Part shown: positions 12,945 to 25,293 of the stretch, one piece after another
Numbering within the stretch: position 1 is the stretch's first letter
Layout: every line of letters starts with the position of its first letter
Source: Pyropia yezoensis
Taxonomy: Eukaryota; Rhodophyta; Bangiophyceae; Bangiales; Bangiaceae
Assembly: GCA_009829735.1 (NCBI GenBank)
Contig: CM020618.1
Span: 6,623,758-6,687,757 of the forward strand
DNA length: 64,000 bases
Direction of reading: 5' to 3'
Made by a program: the position numbers and the translations under genes
Notes under the pieces: model-generated
Told to the model about the DNA's origin: nothing
What the model saw: only the letters and a program-made list of their open reading frames with translations
The model's database searches: none

Positions 12945-14533
12945 GGCGGGCCGGTCGGCGCGCCCGCCACCCACCGCGGGGCGGCGACGGCGGCGGCGGT
13001 GGCGGCGGCGGCGGCAGCGGCAACGACGGGGGGCCCCCACCGCGGCGGCGGCGGCGGCGGCAACAGCGGCAGCGGCGCGCCAACGACGGCGCCGGCGGCA
13101 GGGGAGGCCCGGCGCGGGGGAGGCGACCACCCGGTGGGTGGGGTGGCCGAGTGCGGCAGCGGCAGCGCCGGCGGCGGCGGCGACGACGACGGCGGCGGCG
13201 GCGGCGGGCCGAGCAGCTGGTCCAGCGGGAGCCCCCACATGCCCGGCACGACGCGGGGGCGCCCCCCCCCCCCCCACCCACGGCGCATGGACGGGGAGGG
13301 CGCCACGTGGCGCACCCGCGCCGGCAGGGAGGAAGCGGCCAGCTGGGCGAGCAGCGCGTCCCGCCGCCACCGCGGGCACACCCGGTTGACGCTCAGCAGG
13401 CTGATGGGCCCGCCGCCGCCGCCCGCGCCGGCCGCCGCCGCCGCCGCCGACGGGGACGACCCGCCCCACAGCACCACGTCGGGGGACGGCACCGCCGCCA
13501 CGCCGTGGGTGCCTTCAAACGAGAGGAGGAAGGCGTGTACGTCGCCAGGGCCGACGAGGCGCCCCCCACCCCCACCCCTGCCGCCGCCACCGCCGCCGTT
13601 GGCGGCGGCGGCGGCGGCACAAACGCCGTCGCCGCCAGTGGCGGCAACGAGGCCGTCGCTCGCCGGGTTGAACTGGAGCCGCCACGCCGGCGACGCCGGC
13701 GGCGGCGACGACGGCGGGGTGCCCGACGCCGCCGACGCCGACGCCGGCGGCGGCGGCGGCCGCGGCGGCGGCGGCGGCGGCCGCCGCCGCGTGCCCGGCG
13801 CGGGCAGCGCAATCATCGCCGTTTTCCACCGGAGGAGGGCCTCCCCCCCCGCCACCGCCGGCCGGTCGAGCACCCCCGAGCTGTACCAAAACGCCCCCGT
13901 GCGGGTGCGGCGGAACCACTCAAAGTAGACGCCCCGCCCGACGTCGCCCTCAATGGCGCCCAGGAGCAGCAGCTCCGCGGCGGCCACGTCGAGGACGCCC
14001 CGAAAGAGGGAGGGGGACCGCGCGCCCAGCAGCGCGGGGTTGATCCCGTCCACCTCATAGTCCACCAGCCGGGCCAGGCAGATGAGGCCGGCGGGCGTGT
14101 CCGCCTTGACGGGCAGGTGCAGGATGGAGCGGCGGGTCACCAGCGCGCCGGTCGCGGGGTTGGGCGCCCCGCCGACGCCACCGCCACCGCCACCGCCACC
14201 GCCACCACCGCCACCGCCACCACCACCACCGCCACCACCACCACCGCCCCCCGCTGGTGGCGGGGGGGACCCCGGCAGGGCCTCGTAGATGGACGAGTGC
14301 AGCGCCACTGCTGCGTCCATCATGGCGGCAGAGACGCCTTCCAGGATGGGCGGCCCGCACCCAGACGTGGTGATGACGGGCGGCTGCTTGCCGGCGGGGG
14401 CTGACGCCACCGACGACGCCGCCGCCGCGGTAGGTTGGTAGAACCGGGGGCGCCGGGGGGGGCTCCCCCCGCCGCCCCAGCCGCCACCCCCTCCGCCACT
14501 GGACCAGCCAACCCCACCGCCGTCGCCGTCGTC

Positions 14534-14592
<59 letters not shown>

Positions 14593-15139
14593 TGCCGTCG
14601 CCACCAGGCCGCCGCCACGGCCACGCGTCTGACCCCGACGAGGTGGCGTCATCCCCCGCCGGCCCCGCGCCCGTTGGCGACACCTGCCCCGAGGAGGTGC
14701 CCTCGGACGTACGCCCCCCACTCTGGCGCCACCCGCCGTCTCCGCCCGGCTGGTCGTCGGCCTCCCCGCCCCCGTCCCCCCCGCACTCCCCATCCTCCGC
14801 ACCCCCCCCGCGATCCTCCGAATCCGAATCCCGCGGCTCAACCGCCACCGCCGCCCTGGCCGCCGCCCTGGCCGCCGCCGCGGATGCCACCGCCGATGCC
14901 GTCCGGGCCGCCGCCGCCGCTGCCGACGGCGGTGGCCGCGGCGGCGGCGGCGGTGGCGGCGGTTCGGGCGTCTCGCACCCCTCCCCCCCCTCCTGGGGAA
15001 GGCAGACGGGCACGAGCGGCGACACGCACGCCAGCCACCCTGCCACCACCGACGACGCGCTGGCGACGCGGAATTCGCGCCAGGAGGTCAGCTCGGCGGC
15101 GCTGACGGGGCGTTCGCCGGAACACACAAACGACCGCAT
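11081..15139 (-). CDS. C2H2 zinc-finger protein (two adjacent fingers), two exons; 3' end uncertain
   Basis: Exon 1 runs 15139-12431 (903 codons) and ends at an AAG|GTACGT donor. Exon 2 begins at 11683 after a C-rich tract and ACAG. The join is in phase and completes a first finger C-x4-C-x12-H-x3-H (CEVAGC ... HMRKH). The linker HSDDKQF occupies the place of the usual TGEKPF-type linker. The second finger is C-x4-C-x12-H-x5-H (CKVPHC ... SRAH). Upstream, about residues 300-470 form an ordered region (contains YEVDGINPALLGARS and GVYFEWFRRTRTG) that I do not recognise. The rest is Gly/Ala-rich. As assembled, exon 2 stays open to 11081, which overlaps the transporter's last exon antisense. The real stop may be earlier if G/C runs are mis-sized. 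Likely a nuclear DNA-binding protein. Confidence 0.7.
12162..12227. repeat. GGGC tetranucleotide repeat in the zinc-finger gene intron
   Basis: A pure GGGC tandem array inside the intron between the two zinc-finger exons. It is strongly G-quadruplex-prone and probably length-variable. Confidence 0.85.
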
Positions 15140-15693
15140 CCGGGCGAGGGCGGTTTCGGCAACGATGGGGTGGGGGGGGGGGGGGGGCGGTGGGCGTGGG
15201 AAGCCATCGGAGGGGGGAGGGCAGGGGAGGGGGAGGGTCGGTGTGGTTGCGCGTGGGTGGTAGTGGTGGGTGGTAGTGGTGGGGGGTGGTGGGCGGTGGG
15301 TGGTGGAGGTCGTTGGTGGTGGTGGCGGTGGTGGCGGTGGTGCAAGTGAGGGGGGTGGACAGAAAGACTGGGCGTAAGTGTGGGGTCCAAGGCGGGCGTA
15401 CGCACGGAGGTAGGCGCAGACACAAACAGCATGCACACGGGGGCGTGTGCGTGTCGGGGGCGTCGGCGGGGGACACTAATGTGTGCACAGGGAGAGAGGA
15501 GCAGGGGGGCAGACGAGAGAGAGGAGCGGCGCGGGGAATAGGCGGTGGAGGAAGAGGGGGTGGGATGCGCGCACCGCACCGCCGCCGGCGACGGGGGGGG
15601 GGTGGACGGGGAGCCGACGCGCGGCGGCGGCGCCCATCGGCTGACGCGCCCCCGCTGGCGCGCGTCGCCGCGCTCCCGCCCCCCAACCGACCG

Positions 15694-15734
<41 letters not shown>

Positions 15735-16960
15735 TGCTCCTCCGCCCGCTTCTCCCCGCGGCGACGGATGGGCGACCGTGGTGCCCGCCCGCACGCACGC
15801 GCGCGCGTGGGGGGCGGGTGAGGGACCTCCTCCTTCGGCGCCCTTCCCCGCCACCGCCCCCAACCGTAGACCCCACCTGCCGGCCCGCCGCCCAGCTCAC
15901 GCAGCCCAACCGCGCGCCCCCCCACGGTGCCGCTCTGCCCACGCAGGCTGCCGTCCGCGGGGGTTGGTGGAGGTGTGGCGGCGGGCGGGAGGGGGGGCCG
16001 CAGGGCCGCTCGCCCCGCCCGCGCGCAGAGGTAAATACCAGCCGCTCCACGGGTGTGGCTGAGGGCCGTGTAGCAGGTAGAGCTCCGTCGAAGAAGATAC
16101 GGCTCGGGTTGTGATGGCGTGGGCGGGGGGGGGGGCCGTTGGCGTCGACGTGGACCTCGCGCCGCCAGACGTGTACGGTTTGGTGGGGGCAACGACGCGT
16201 GGTGTTGGCGGGTGGGGGGGCCTGCGCACCGGTCGCGTGTCGACGTGGTTTGTCTGGCTTGGATCTCGGCAGCGGAGCATGTACAGTTCGTACATGCGTA
16301 TTCATGTTCTGTACACACGAGATCACCTGGAACTTGGTGCGACCAAATACGCATGTGCTCTCGCTTCTGCTACCCTCTCGACGGGCGTGTCAATAATCAA
16401 GGGAAGAAAGAAACTTTTTTGGCTGGAGGGGAAGAAGAAACGTCCCTGATTTCCTATACATACAGTCAGTATTGGGCAATGTCACGGCCCATGGCATGGC
16501 TGACACAACTGTATACCTTGCCCACCCCATTGCTATTTTTAGCAACGATCGACGTTTATCGCAGTGTGGAGGCCTTTGTAAGGCCATGATCGCCGATCGA
16601 TCGTGACTGAGTATTGTCACGGACGTGACAATATCCATTCAGACAATACCCAATACAGACTGTAGATACGCGTAGACACGCTCTTCTGTGTAGGAGCGGA
16701 GAAAGTGGTCCATGTATACGCCTGGCTGCCGCTTCCTCAAAGCATGCCCAGCGGTGCCGGTTTTCGGACTCGCCGTCAACATTACCCTCCCTGTGCCATG
16801 GGTGGCGCACTCGGGCACGGCCGCGGCGGCGTCCCCCCCCCTCGCGCGCCCCTGTGGCCCCTGTACCGGCCTTAGGGCGCCGCCCGGGCTCCGTCGTGCT
16901 GCCCGACGCCGTGCCACACCGCGCCGGCACGGCCAGCGGCCGTAAAGGAACTGGGGGCGA
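15140..16960. other. Intergenic region left of the giant transposon
   Basis: GC-rich to about 16.1 kb, then visibly less GC-rich. Apart from the MITE at 16463-16662 I see no gene. The open frames here are short or low-complexity. Confidence 0.5.
16463..16662. mobile_element. MITE with about 20-bp terminal inverted repeats and TA target duplication (Tc1/mariner-like)
   Basis: Ends begin CAGTCAGTATTGGGCA on the left and, reversed, CAGTCTGTATTGGGTA on the right, with matches continuing to TGTC. TA dinucleotides flank both ends (16461-16462 and 16663-16664). The 200-bp element has no coding capacity. It also contains a separate inverted repeat at 16612-16633 (arms TATTGTCACG). TA duplication and a CAGT start are typical of Tc1/mariner non-autonomous elements. 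Confidence 0.72.
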
Positions 16961-17000
16961 TACGTCTCACACGATTTGCGTGTGAGACCCAATGTGAGCC
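16961..17000 (+). repeat. Terminal motif (left end) of the transposon
   Basis: Begins TACGTCTCAC, contains arms GTCTCACACG and CGTGTGAGAC around a 5-nt loop, then ends AATGTGAGCC. The same 40-bp arrangement occurs at 51601-51640 and its overlap copy 45819-45858. In the corrected contig order these would be the two inverted ends of one element. Confidence 0.65.
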
Positions 17001-17399
17001 GTGAGCCAGCCAATCAGAAGCGAGAATTGAATGTGCATGAGCTCTCAGCAGGCCGTCAGACATCGGATCTCATCGCGCTCCAGGGCACCCTCCAGGGCAC
17101 CGACAGCACCGGACATGGACACCACTGCGTCCCGTGTCTGTCCACAGACACCATGATGCAGACACGATGCCCAGACACGAACGAGGTGTCCGGACCCATA
17201 GCCCAGCCAGGTACGGAACTGACACGAGATCGCGCGCCATCATCGTCGTCGTCGCCGCCGGCCGTGCAGCGTACGCTTGCGCCCACCTCGCCGGCGCCCC
17301 CGGACGCAGCACACCGCTGCCGGTCCCAGCCGGCGGGATCGCCCTGGCAGCCGAAGGAGGCCTTCCGTCGAGCGCTCGCGCTGGTTCGTTGCGGTTGGC

Positions 17400-18215
17400 A
17401 AGCGCTGGCTACGCGGCGCGGCGGCGCGGCGGATCGGGCGGCCGCGGCCGCGGATCGGGTGGCCGGCGGCGGGGCGGCGTGCCCGCGGCGCCCTCGCTGG
17501 TCGGCACTGCAACGCAGCCGTTGCGCATGCGGTAGGCGGCTTGCCTCTATCGTGCGCTGTTTTGTTGCGGCTGGCTGCCGCTGGCCACGCGGCGCGGCGG
17601 ATCGGGCGGCGGCCGGCTCCCGGGCGGCGCGCTCCCCGCGCTCATGCTGGCCTGCTCCGCGTCGCAGCGGTTGGGCTTGCGGTGGGTGACGGGCTCCTCG
17701 TTGTGCGCTGTTGTTGCTGCGGCTGCCTGCCGCTGTCCGCGTGGCGCGGCGGATCGGGCTGCCGCCGCGGCGGATTGGGCGGCGGCCGGCTCCCGGGCGG
17801 CGCGCTCGCCGCGCTCGCGCTGGCCTGCTCCCCTTCTCAGAGGTTGGGCTTGCGGTGGGTGACGAGCTCCTCTTTGTGCGCTGCTGTTGCTGCGGCTGCC
17901 TGCCGCTGTCCGCGTGGCGCGGCGGATCGGGCTGCGGCCGCGGCGGATTGGGCGGCGGCCGGCGCTCGGGCGGCGCGCTCGCCGCGCTCGCGCTGGCCTG
18001 CTCCCCGTCTCAGCGTTTGGGCTTGCGGTGGGCGGTGCGCTCCTCGATGTGCACTATTGTTGCTGCGGCTGCCTGCCGCTGTCCGCGTGGCGCGGCGGAT
18101 CGGGCTGCGGCCGCGGCGGATTGGGCGGCGGCCGGCTCCCCGGCGGCGCGCCCGCTGCGCATATGCTGACCTGCTCCCTTTCGTAGCGGTTGCGTTTGCG
18201 GTGGGAGGCGGCTTT
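17400..18215. repeat. Tandem repeat, unit about 173 bp, four to five degenerate copies
   Basis: Landmark CGCTGTCCGCGTGGCGCGG recurs at 17731, 17904 and 18077, exactly 173 bp apart. A shorter related unit starts near 17579 and a more degenerate one near 17400. Because 173 is not a multiple of 3, the open frame across the array (17277-18281) cycles through all frames, so it is not a repeat protein. Its position, subterminal in the transposon, suggests transposase-binding repeats or a non-coding satellite. Confidence 0.8.
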
Positions 18216-18395
18216 GTGCAGCTGAGTGGCGCTGGGCACGCGGGTCGGCGGCGCGGAGGATTAGCAAGCCGCAGGTGGTAGCGTGTCCGGTCGTGTCAAG
18301 GTGGGACTCGTCCGATGGTTTCGAACCGGCAAGAGAAGAGATCGTCGCGGACGCCGCATGAGACGCTGTTTGTGGGTACGGCCAGTGAGGCTTGA

Positions 18396-19796
18396 GTGAT
18401 CATTTCCCGTCTCTTGGTTGCCGCGCCGCGCCATCGCTTGGGCGCAGTCGTGCACGGGTTTTCTGCTGGTGGTGCCTCCGGGCCAGTGGGTGACAATTGG
18501 AGCGCTCGGCTCGCCCAGGCACGTGCCGGTCGTGTTCCGCCCGAGAACTGCGGGCGGACCCCTCGGAGGAGAGGCACGAAGCGCAAGACGACCGGCGGGC
18601 GCGTTGAGGCTGCAATACAAAATGATCCTATTGCCGACACCCCCGAGTTGGATGACGACATCGGCAGCGACGTCGGCCCGAGGAAGGCGGGACCAGCCGC
18701 TGTCCCTCCGCGCGTCCATCGGCGAGCTCGCTTGCACGAACCCATCTTGGTGGAAGACTTCATGCAGGAGGCACTCACTGCCTGCGTCAAGCGGTGCTGC
18801 GGTGTGGCTTCGACGCTTCCCATGAGGAGGTTTGAGTCTCCGGTGTCGGCACGCGTCGTTGGTGATCCGAATGGAGGCTCGCGGGCGATCGATGTGCGGT
18901 CTGGGTCGAGCAAGCTCGACATTGCCATCTTGTGGGTGTCGGCGCGTGGTGGCGTGCTGTGCTCGTGCTTCGGGGGCACGCAGAACGCCATGTTGCTGTC
19001 GGCGTCGTCACGCAGTACGAAGTGCTGCCACACTGCCGCACTTTCCAAGGCCCTCGCTACGTCGAGCGTGAGTCACGATGAGTTCAACAGGCGGATGCGC
19101 CTCCGTGCCGACGCCAAGGACTTCACGATCCATGAAGTTCGCAACGCGTCGTCGGTCATCTGGGCGGTCCTTTACCACTCTGTTTTTTCCGTTGTAACCT
19201 TCAGCGCTGCCAACGTTGCTTTGTGCGTCGCTCCAAGCTGTCGCCGATTTCGAGGCAGATGCGGCCACGTTCGCGAGGCGCGCAGCCACATTGGACCAGA
19301 CGGCTTCAACGACGCGATCTTCGGGTCGTCTTTGAAGGCGGTCAAGGCACGTAAGGAGCTGAAGAAGCCAGCCTCCCGCGTACGTGCTCGTGTGATCAAC
19401 AACGAGGAGGAGGATGAAGGCGTGGATTCCTTGCCGTCCGACACGGTGCGTGCCCCGCAAGACGCGGATGAAGGAAGCGTGTCTGCTAGGACGAAGCGGA
19501 ACATGCTCCCCTGCTCGTCGGAGGTCGATCAAGAGGAAGGGTGGAATCGGACCGCGGACTGGCGGACTCTCTTTATGCGCCGTCGTGCGAGCAGCACCTC
19601 CGGCAACCGAGCTTTCCTGCGGCAAGTAGGCCAGTACTACTTGGCATTGACTTCCATGGGAGCGACACGAGACGTACGCGCACCGTTGATCGAGCCATTT
19701 TGCGGCGACTGCGGGCAGCAGCGCACGGAGTCTCACAAGGTGGAGAGGGAGCGCGCTATCCTGAAAACGTCGCAAGCGACGGCGTTTCCTATCAAG
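18396..19796 (+). pseudogene. 5' part of the Zisupton-like transposase gene, with SWIM zinc finger
   Basis: Open frame up to a good splice donor (CAAG|GTGAGA at 19797). The first codon in this open frame is GTG and no upstream ATG is obvious. The true start may be in an upstream exon or at an internal ATG (18822). A SWIM-type zinc finger CxC-x18-CxH is visible: Cys at 18960 and 18966, Cys at 19023, His at 19029. SWIM fingers are described in Zisupton transposases. An acidic stretch (EEEDEG) lies near 19.4 kb. The continuation into the next coding block is unclear, so I treat the copy as disrupted. Role if intact: DNA recognition by the transposase. Confidence 0.65.
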
Positions 19797-19842
19797 GTGA
19801 GATGACGATGGAGTGTAGAGGTGGTTGTCGCTTGTGCTGGAG

Positions 19843-22800
19843 AGGAGCACCCAAGTGCACGGCACCACTTGGAGGACGAAACTGACGTACGGCCGATCGC
19901 TCTACACGCACCCCTCTTGTGGGAGTCTCATGTGAACAGCTTTGGGTGGGCAGATGGCGCTGCGACTCGACAACCTGCAAGAAGGTTGTCGAGTACGATG
20001 GGAATGCCGATGGCATCTTGTCTACGCGGCGGCGCAACAAAGACAAGGAGTGGCTGTTGTTCACGCGGGGAGTCATTGACAAGTTGGTGTCGTTCATTAT
20101 CTCGGGGCGCACGACGTACACAGCTGCGACACGGCATCTCTGCGCAGATGTACGCGCTTTTACCCTTCGACGCCAAGACGTCGTCAAGCTCGGCACCGCG
20201 GCTATCAAGACGTTTCGCATTCCGCCGGAGATGGGACGTTGCCCCCTCTGCGGACCCGATCCGGACTTCCTGGTCATCAACGCGCAGGCTCTTGGGTGCA
20301 CTGACCACCTGGACACCCACCCGCTCCGCCCGACAGAGAACTGCCCTGTCCTGGACATCCCCGCGGCTAAGATGTGCATCATTGAGACGGCGTCTTTGCG
20401 TGCTGCAATCAACAAGGTGCTGCGTAAGTCGTCTCCTTTGACGGACGCACAAGTTGGGCTGCTTCGTGTGTGGCACAAGAAGACAACTGAGCTCGGATGA
20501 CTGTCGCGGGAGGCCGCCGCTGCCGTTGCTTTCTTTCACTTCTTTCCTCTTGGCGAAGAGCAGCCGAAGCCACTGGCGTCTACCGTGAATGCACCATTTG
20601 CATCCAAGACTGGTCATGACATGCCATCTGCCGTTCATGGTTTATCCGGCAACCGGCCGCCGGCTGACTGCTCTCTGAAAGGCTCCCTGCGTCTTGACGC
20701 GGACGGTGATGTGGTACTTGGCGGCAAGGGCCCAGCGGCGTCGCTGCCCACCGAGACATGGCGGGACATAAAAGGCATCTGTGCGCCGAACTTCCAGCGG
20801 TACCCGCGTGCAGACGACGGAGTGTGGATCTGTGTGAGGCTGTTCTTGCAGGCAATGCTCACGGAGGCCGCCATGAGCATCTTTTGGCGCAAGGACGAGG
20901 AGCGCGTTACCCTGCTTGGCAACACCATGCGCGTGAACGGGAGCGGCACCTGGCGAGAGGTGCTGGACGTGGTGGAAGACGTGGGGTTTTTGGCTGGCTT
21001 TATGGGCCGCTTTGCCGATGAGATGGACGAGGATGTCCGGCTGCGCAAGGCGGTAGGGGAGCTTTTGCTGGCTACGGTCGCGATCGAGCAGCTGGTCGAC
21101 GAGCAGTTTGACAAGATGTCCGACAGTGATGCGGTCAAGGCGCGCGGGTGGCGCAATGCGGAGTACTGCCGGCGCTGGAAACACGCTCCTGCTCCCTTCG
21201 AGTACAAGACCTGGCGAGCCGAGCAAGCTCTCCTGGGCAATGCAGACGAGGACGACCCTCTTCTTTCCTACGAGTTCTTTGCGTGCCTCCCTCGTGTGCG
21301 CCCAGGCATCTCTGACTCTGAAGCAACCAAGCGTCGCGTAGGCTACAAGGGAAGAGATCGTCACGTGGCAGATATTGAGGGAGATGGCGACGCATGCGGC
21401 AAACCCTTCTTCGTGAAGACGGGTCTTACTCAAGGGGTCTTCAACGTGGTTTGTCCGCACGTGATCACGTACGGCTTCCGTTGCCTGTTACGAGCCGAGA
21501 GCGTGGGGGACGCGCTCTCTGTCATTCTTGAGCGCTTTCCGAGGCTGCCGCCCGTCATTTTCTACGACGTAGCATGCAAGATTGACAAGAACAGTATGCG
21601 GCGGGTACGCACCATTTTCCGGCAGCAAGGTGTGCGGTGCATTCTGGACAGGCCGCATTCGATCACCCATTCCTGCTCGCCTGTCTACATGCCAGACGAG
21701 AGTTTGGGCACTACATCTGGTGTCGCTACGCAAGCGGCCGAGGTCTCCCACTCCATCTCTGTCGTCCATCGGACCAGCCTGGCGTACATGTCGGCGGCAA
21801 CGTACATGGTCCACCGCATGGTGCAAGTCGCCTTCATGAACTTAAGGAAGCTGTATCGACTCCACACCAGTGACGTCAAAGCAGAGAGCGACCATGTCCC
21901 GCTGGCGCCGTGCTTCAGGAGCAAGATTTTACATCAATGCGAGCGCGCAGCCGTTTGCGCCTCGCCCAGGCCGGTGGCGGTGGTCGGTGCTGATGGCAAT
22001 GCTGCTCAAGAGGGTGAGGACATGCTTTGTGTCGCGGCCGTCAAGGACTTTGTCCCTGATGAGAGCTTGGCTGCCCACGTCTCTGCGGATGATGGCGGGC
22101 TGGGAACGAGCAATGGCGACTCCGAGCTCGACAGCTTCCTGGCTGTGGTAGTGGGCACCCTTGGGCATCGTGAAGCTCGAGAAAAGGTTGGAGAAGTTGC
22201 GGCAACACCCTCAACGTCTACTCGTGCGACACGGACCGCAGGCATGGCTCGTATTGCCGACGCGCTGGCCGCTCACGAGAAGTGGGCTGAGAGGGAGCTC
22301 CCGGCAGCAGCTACGCCGCTGGCAACCACGTTCGTGTCGGCTAAGCTCCGCCGGCTACTGGCGGCCATCATTTGCAGCAAGTCCTCGGTCGCCGTGCGCC
22401 CCAGCAACAAGGGGCGAATCAGGTTGTTGCTGTCGGACCTGCGGCGCTTGTGTGGCTCGAGCTGGCTGGAAGACGAGTTGGTTAACTCCTTTGTGGCCCT
22501 CATCAATGACCGCGCGAAGCAGCTGTCGAGCGGGTCGGCGGCCGCCTTTGAGGGGTTGGACGAGCCAAACCGTCGCTCCATGCCTCGGACCTGCATGTTC
22601 AACACGTTCTTCATGTCGCTTTTGTCCGCACGAGTGGGCTGTTATGAATACACGTCGGTCCGCCGCTGGGGACTCAAGATGGGGTTAGACCTTGCCGCGG
22701 TCAACACGATCCTCGTGCCGGTCAACTTGCGCCGCACGCACTGGGTGCTCGCCTCCATTGACGTCAAGAACCGCTCTTTTACGTACTATGACTCATTCGG

Positions 22801-23314
22801 GTCTCCCGACTCTTCGTCGGTGGTGCACACCCTCCGGCGATGGCTTTGTGACGAGGTGCGAGCCCGAGTTGGCGACGACGCCGTGGCAGCCTGGGATGTT
22901 TTTTCGTGGCCTCTTCGTGACAGCGCGGGCCTACCTCGGCAGCTGGACGGCACCAGTCGCGGCGTTTTCACTCTGGCGGCCGCCGACTGGATTTCTCTGG
23001 GGATGCCACTGGCTTTTGAGCAGACCGACATGCCCACGCTCCGTTGCCGCGTCGCACTGTCGCTCTTTTTTGAGGATCTGCGCTGTTCGGCGGGTCTGTC
23101 GCCGAGTGGCGGGGAGTGCTCCGCATCGTCTGGTGACGACGACGCGTCCGACGAGGACATCCCGACCTACTTGGAGAGCAGCGGCGGGGACTCCGATGAC
23201 GATGCCGAGCAGGATACACGGGTGGATGATAGGGCGGGTGACATAGAGCGGGTGGAGATTGCGAGCTCTGCAGGCGAAGGTGCGGCGGAGGTGAGTGCGG
23301 GTGGTCAACTGTGA
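19843..23314 (+). pseudogene. Zisupton-like (KDZ) transposase core with C-terminal Ulp1-like protease domain, disrupted
   Basis: The frame from about 19843 (TYGRSLYTHPSCG) changes to the frame of CEQLWVGRWRCDS near 19900-19930, which looks like a 1-bp frameshift. Next come a Cys cluster (CPLCGPDPDFLVINAQ, a KDZ hallmark), a TGA at 20498-20500 and an open frame to 23314. The core has CPHVITYGFRCLLRAE and FYDVACKIDK near 21450-21590, the pattern of KDZ catalytic cores. From about 22590 a C48 (Ulp1) protease fold follows: His in RTHW, Asp in YYDSFG, Gln in PRQLDG. The catalytic Cys position is Arg (CGC, 22958-22960; TSRGVF), so protease activity should be lost. The TGA could instead be removed by a 135-bp intron (GTAAGT at 20424 to AG at 20558). 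An acidic tail follows. Confidence 0.72.
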
Positions 23315-25293
23315 GGACACGATGGGCTTCGCCTATGAACGAAAGTCGTTTTATTCTGCGTACACACACGTGCTCAGACCCAACATCCGTCGCTGCATGC
23401 TCTCATGAGAAAACACATGGCATAGGCCCCAGAAAACAGGGGAGAGTGCTCCGACGTGCTGGGCGTGCTGGTCGCCGTCTTTGCGCCACGCTGACGCCCA
23501 TACGAAAATGATCAGTGCGCCACGCTGACGGCCATACGTAAATGGTCAACAGGCAGTCATCAAGACGACACGAACAGTCATTACAACACGACAGCATAAG
23601 ATGGAGGTGCTGCACTCGATAGCAGAGGGGGTTGGCATCTACGATGCACACCAGAGGGAGTAGCAATGTGAGGGTAGTTGCTGTGAGCAAGCTATGCGCG
23701 GATGCTGGCAGTTTTGCCCTCCACGCAAAGTGCGACACATCTTCCAGCAAGTCGTTTAAGCATGTGAGATGGTCAAAAGGGGGACGACAACTCTCGATGT
23801 ACTCAGTCCTCAAGTATGCATTGCAACCCAGAAAGACAACCAATGGAGTGTAGTCGCGCAGACCAGGCTACGAGCAGACGGGGTCTGAAGAGCGCGGCAT
23901 CTGGGTATAGGCACCTTTCGTGGGAGCACACGCGCACCGTGCGGTTTCCGAACAGTTGATGACTCGCGCAGTCCATGGATCTGACCACCACATGTCCGCC
24001 CCATGGGTGCAGCGCCACACCACTGGCGAACGGGTTCAGCGCTCGCTCGGCTCAGACGCGAACTATCAGCCTGGTCAAGAAAGTCCTTGTACAAAGGGGC
24101 ATCTTGGCCTTCAGCGTTCCCCCATACCATATCGTCGTATCAGACTGCTGCCAGCAACATCTCTTTGTCTGGTGGCGGCCCAGTATCGACTGGTGCAGCC
24201 ACTTGTGCAGAGTAGTTCGTTCCTCTTTGATTGACCAGTGCCACAATCGCTCGTTCCAATCGCTGCCATACTCCTACCCGAGAAATGTGGTGGTGCTGTC
24301 ATGGGGTAGCCATCACTGGGCAGAGACTTGCTGTACGGGTGCTGTGCGGCTGATCGAGTGTGGTACATGCGCAGTCTGAACTTGCTCTTCTGTTGCTGCC
24401 ATACCTCCTCTGTGCTATGATGATCTGTGCTGTGCTCGTATGCAGAACTGTGCAGCACTGGAATATCGAAACTCGACTGTCTGGTGCTTGTCCAACCGAC
24501 CGGTCGGACAGCACAGGGTGGCCAAGCCCATTTTATGTTGCGCCTTCACTGGTCAGCGCGACACACATCGTGGAGGGATACATTCTGACGGTTTGGAACG
24601 GGTTCAGCACTGCTCATGTGGTGTAGACGGCTCCTGGGCACCAGTCAGCTGGTGCACTTAGCCCACTTCATGCAATGGCTTCCAGGCATTGCAACGAGAT
24701 TGTATCTCCGCTAACCTGGTCATCTTGTGGCTTAAGAATTGCAGCACTGGAGTTGCACAACGTCGAAAGTGCAGGGCGGCGTGTAATCTCGCGACACTTC
24801 ATCACCCGCCAATGTAACGAAGTTATCAACATGTAGGCGGGTGTTCTTGGATTTGGTTTTGGCGGGACGCTTCACCGCCATATCCTGCTCGTGCGACAGC
24901 CTGCTTGCCCGCCTACACGCGTACCCCCCCCCCCCACAAGACCCTTCAGGGAGGTATTCGGACGTCGCACCGCCGCTCCACCCCTATTCGTATCTCCCGC
25001 GGGCGGGTTTTTATCGCCCGTGGGCGACTCGCGACGAGGTGTACCGCTCTCCAGCGGGCCGGTTGGACGGCCACACTTCTTGTGCCCCTTTCCGCTGTAG
25101 TGGTACGGCGCTACCGGCCGCGGCGAGGAGTGCGGCGAGCGGCTTTTGACGAGGACGTGCTTTCCGCTGCCTCGCGTGCCCGCCTTGTTGTCTCGCTGCC
25201 GCCTCTTCTGTCAAGCGAGCAGCCCCCTTCATACCCTAAGCCCCTCTCTCCACCTTTACGCTGCATTCGCCTGCCTGGCGGTCACCCTTCGCG
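23315..25293. other. About 2 kb of transposon without a recognised gene
   Basis: Noticeably less GC-rich than its surroundings. It contains a 34-bp direct repeat (copies starting at 23484 and 23517) built on GCCACGCTGACG. No ORF resembles a known protein. The last 400 bases, C- and T-rich, are the probable promoter and leader of the helicase gene that starts at 25294. Confidence 0.45.

Noticed and set aside
11459-14404. 981-codon plus-strand ORF
   Set aside because: Arg/Pro/Ala low complexity, antisense to the zinc-finger gene whose frame has clear motifs and splice sites.
17277-18281. 334-codon ORF over the tandem repeats as a gene
   Set aside because: The 173-bp unit shifts frame at each copy, so the ORF is a by-product of GC-rich repeats.
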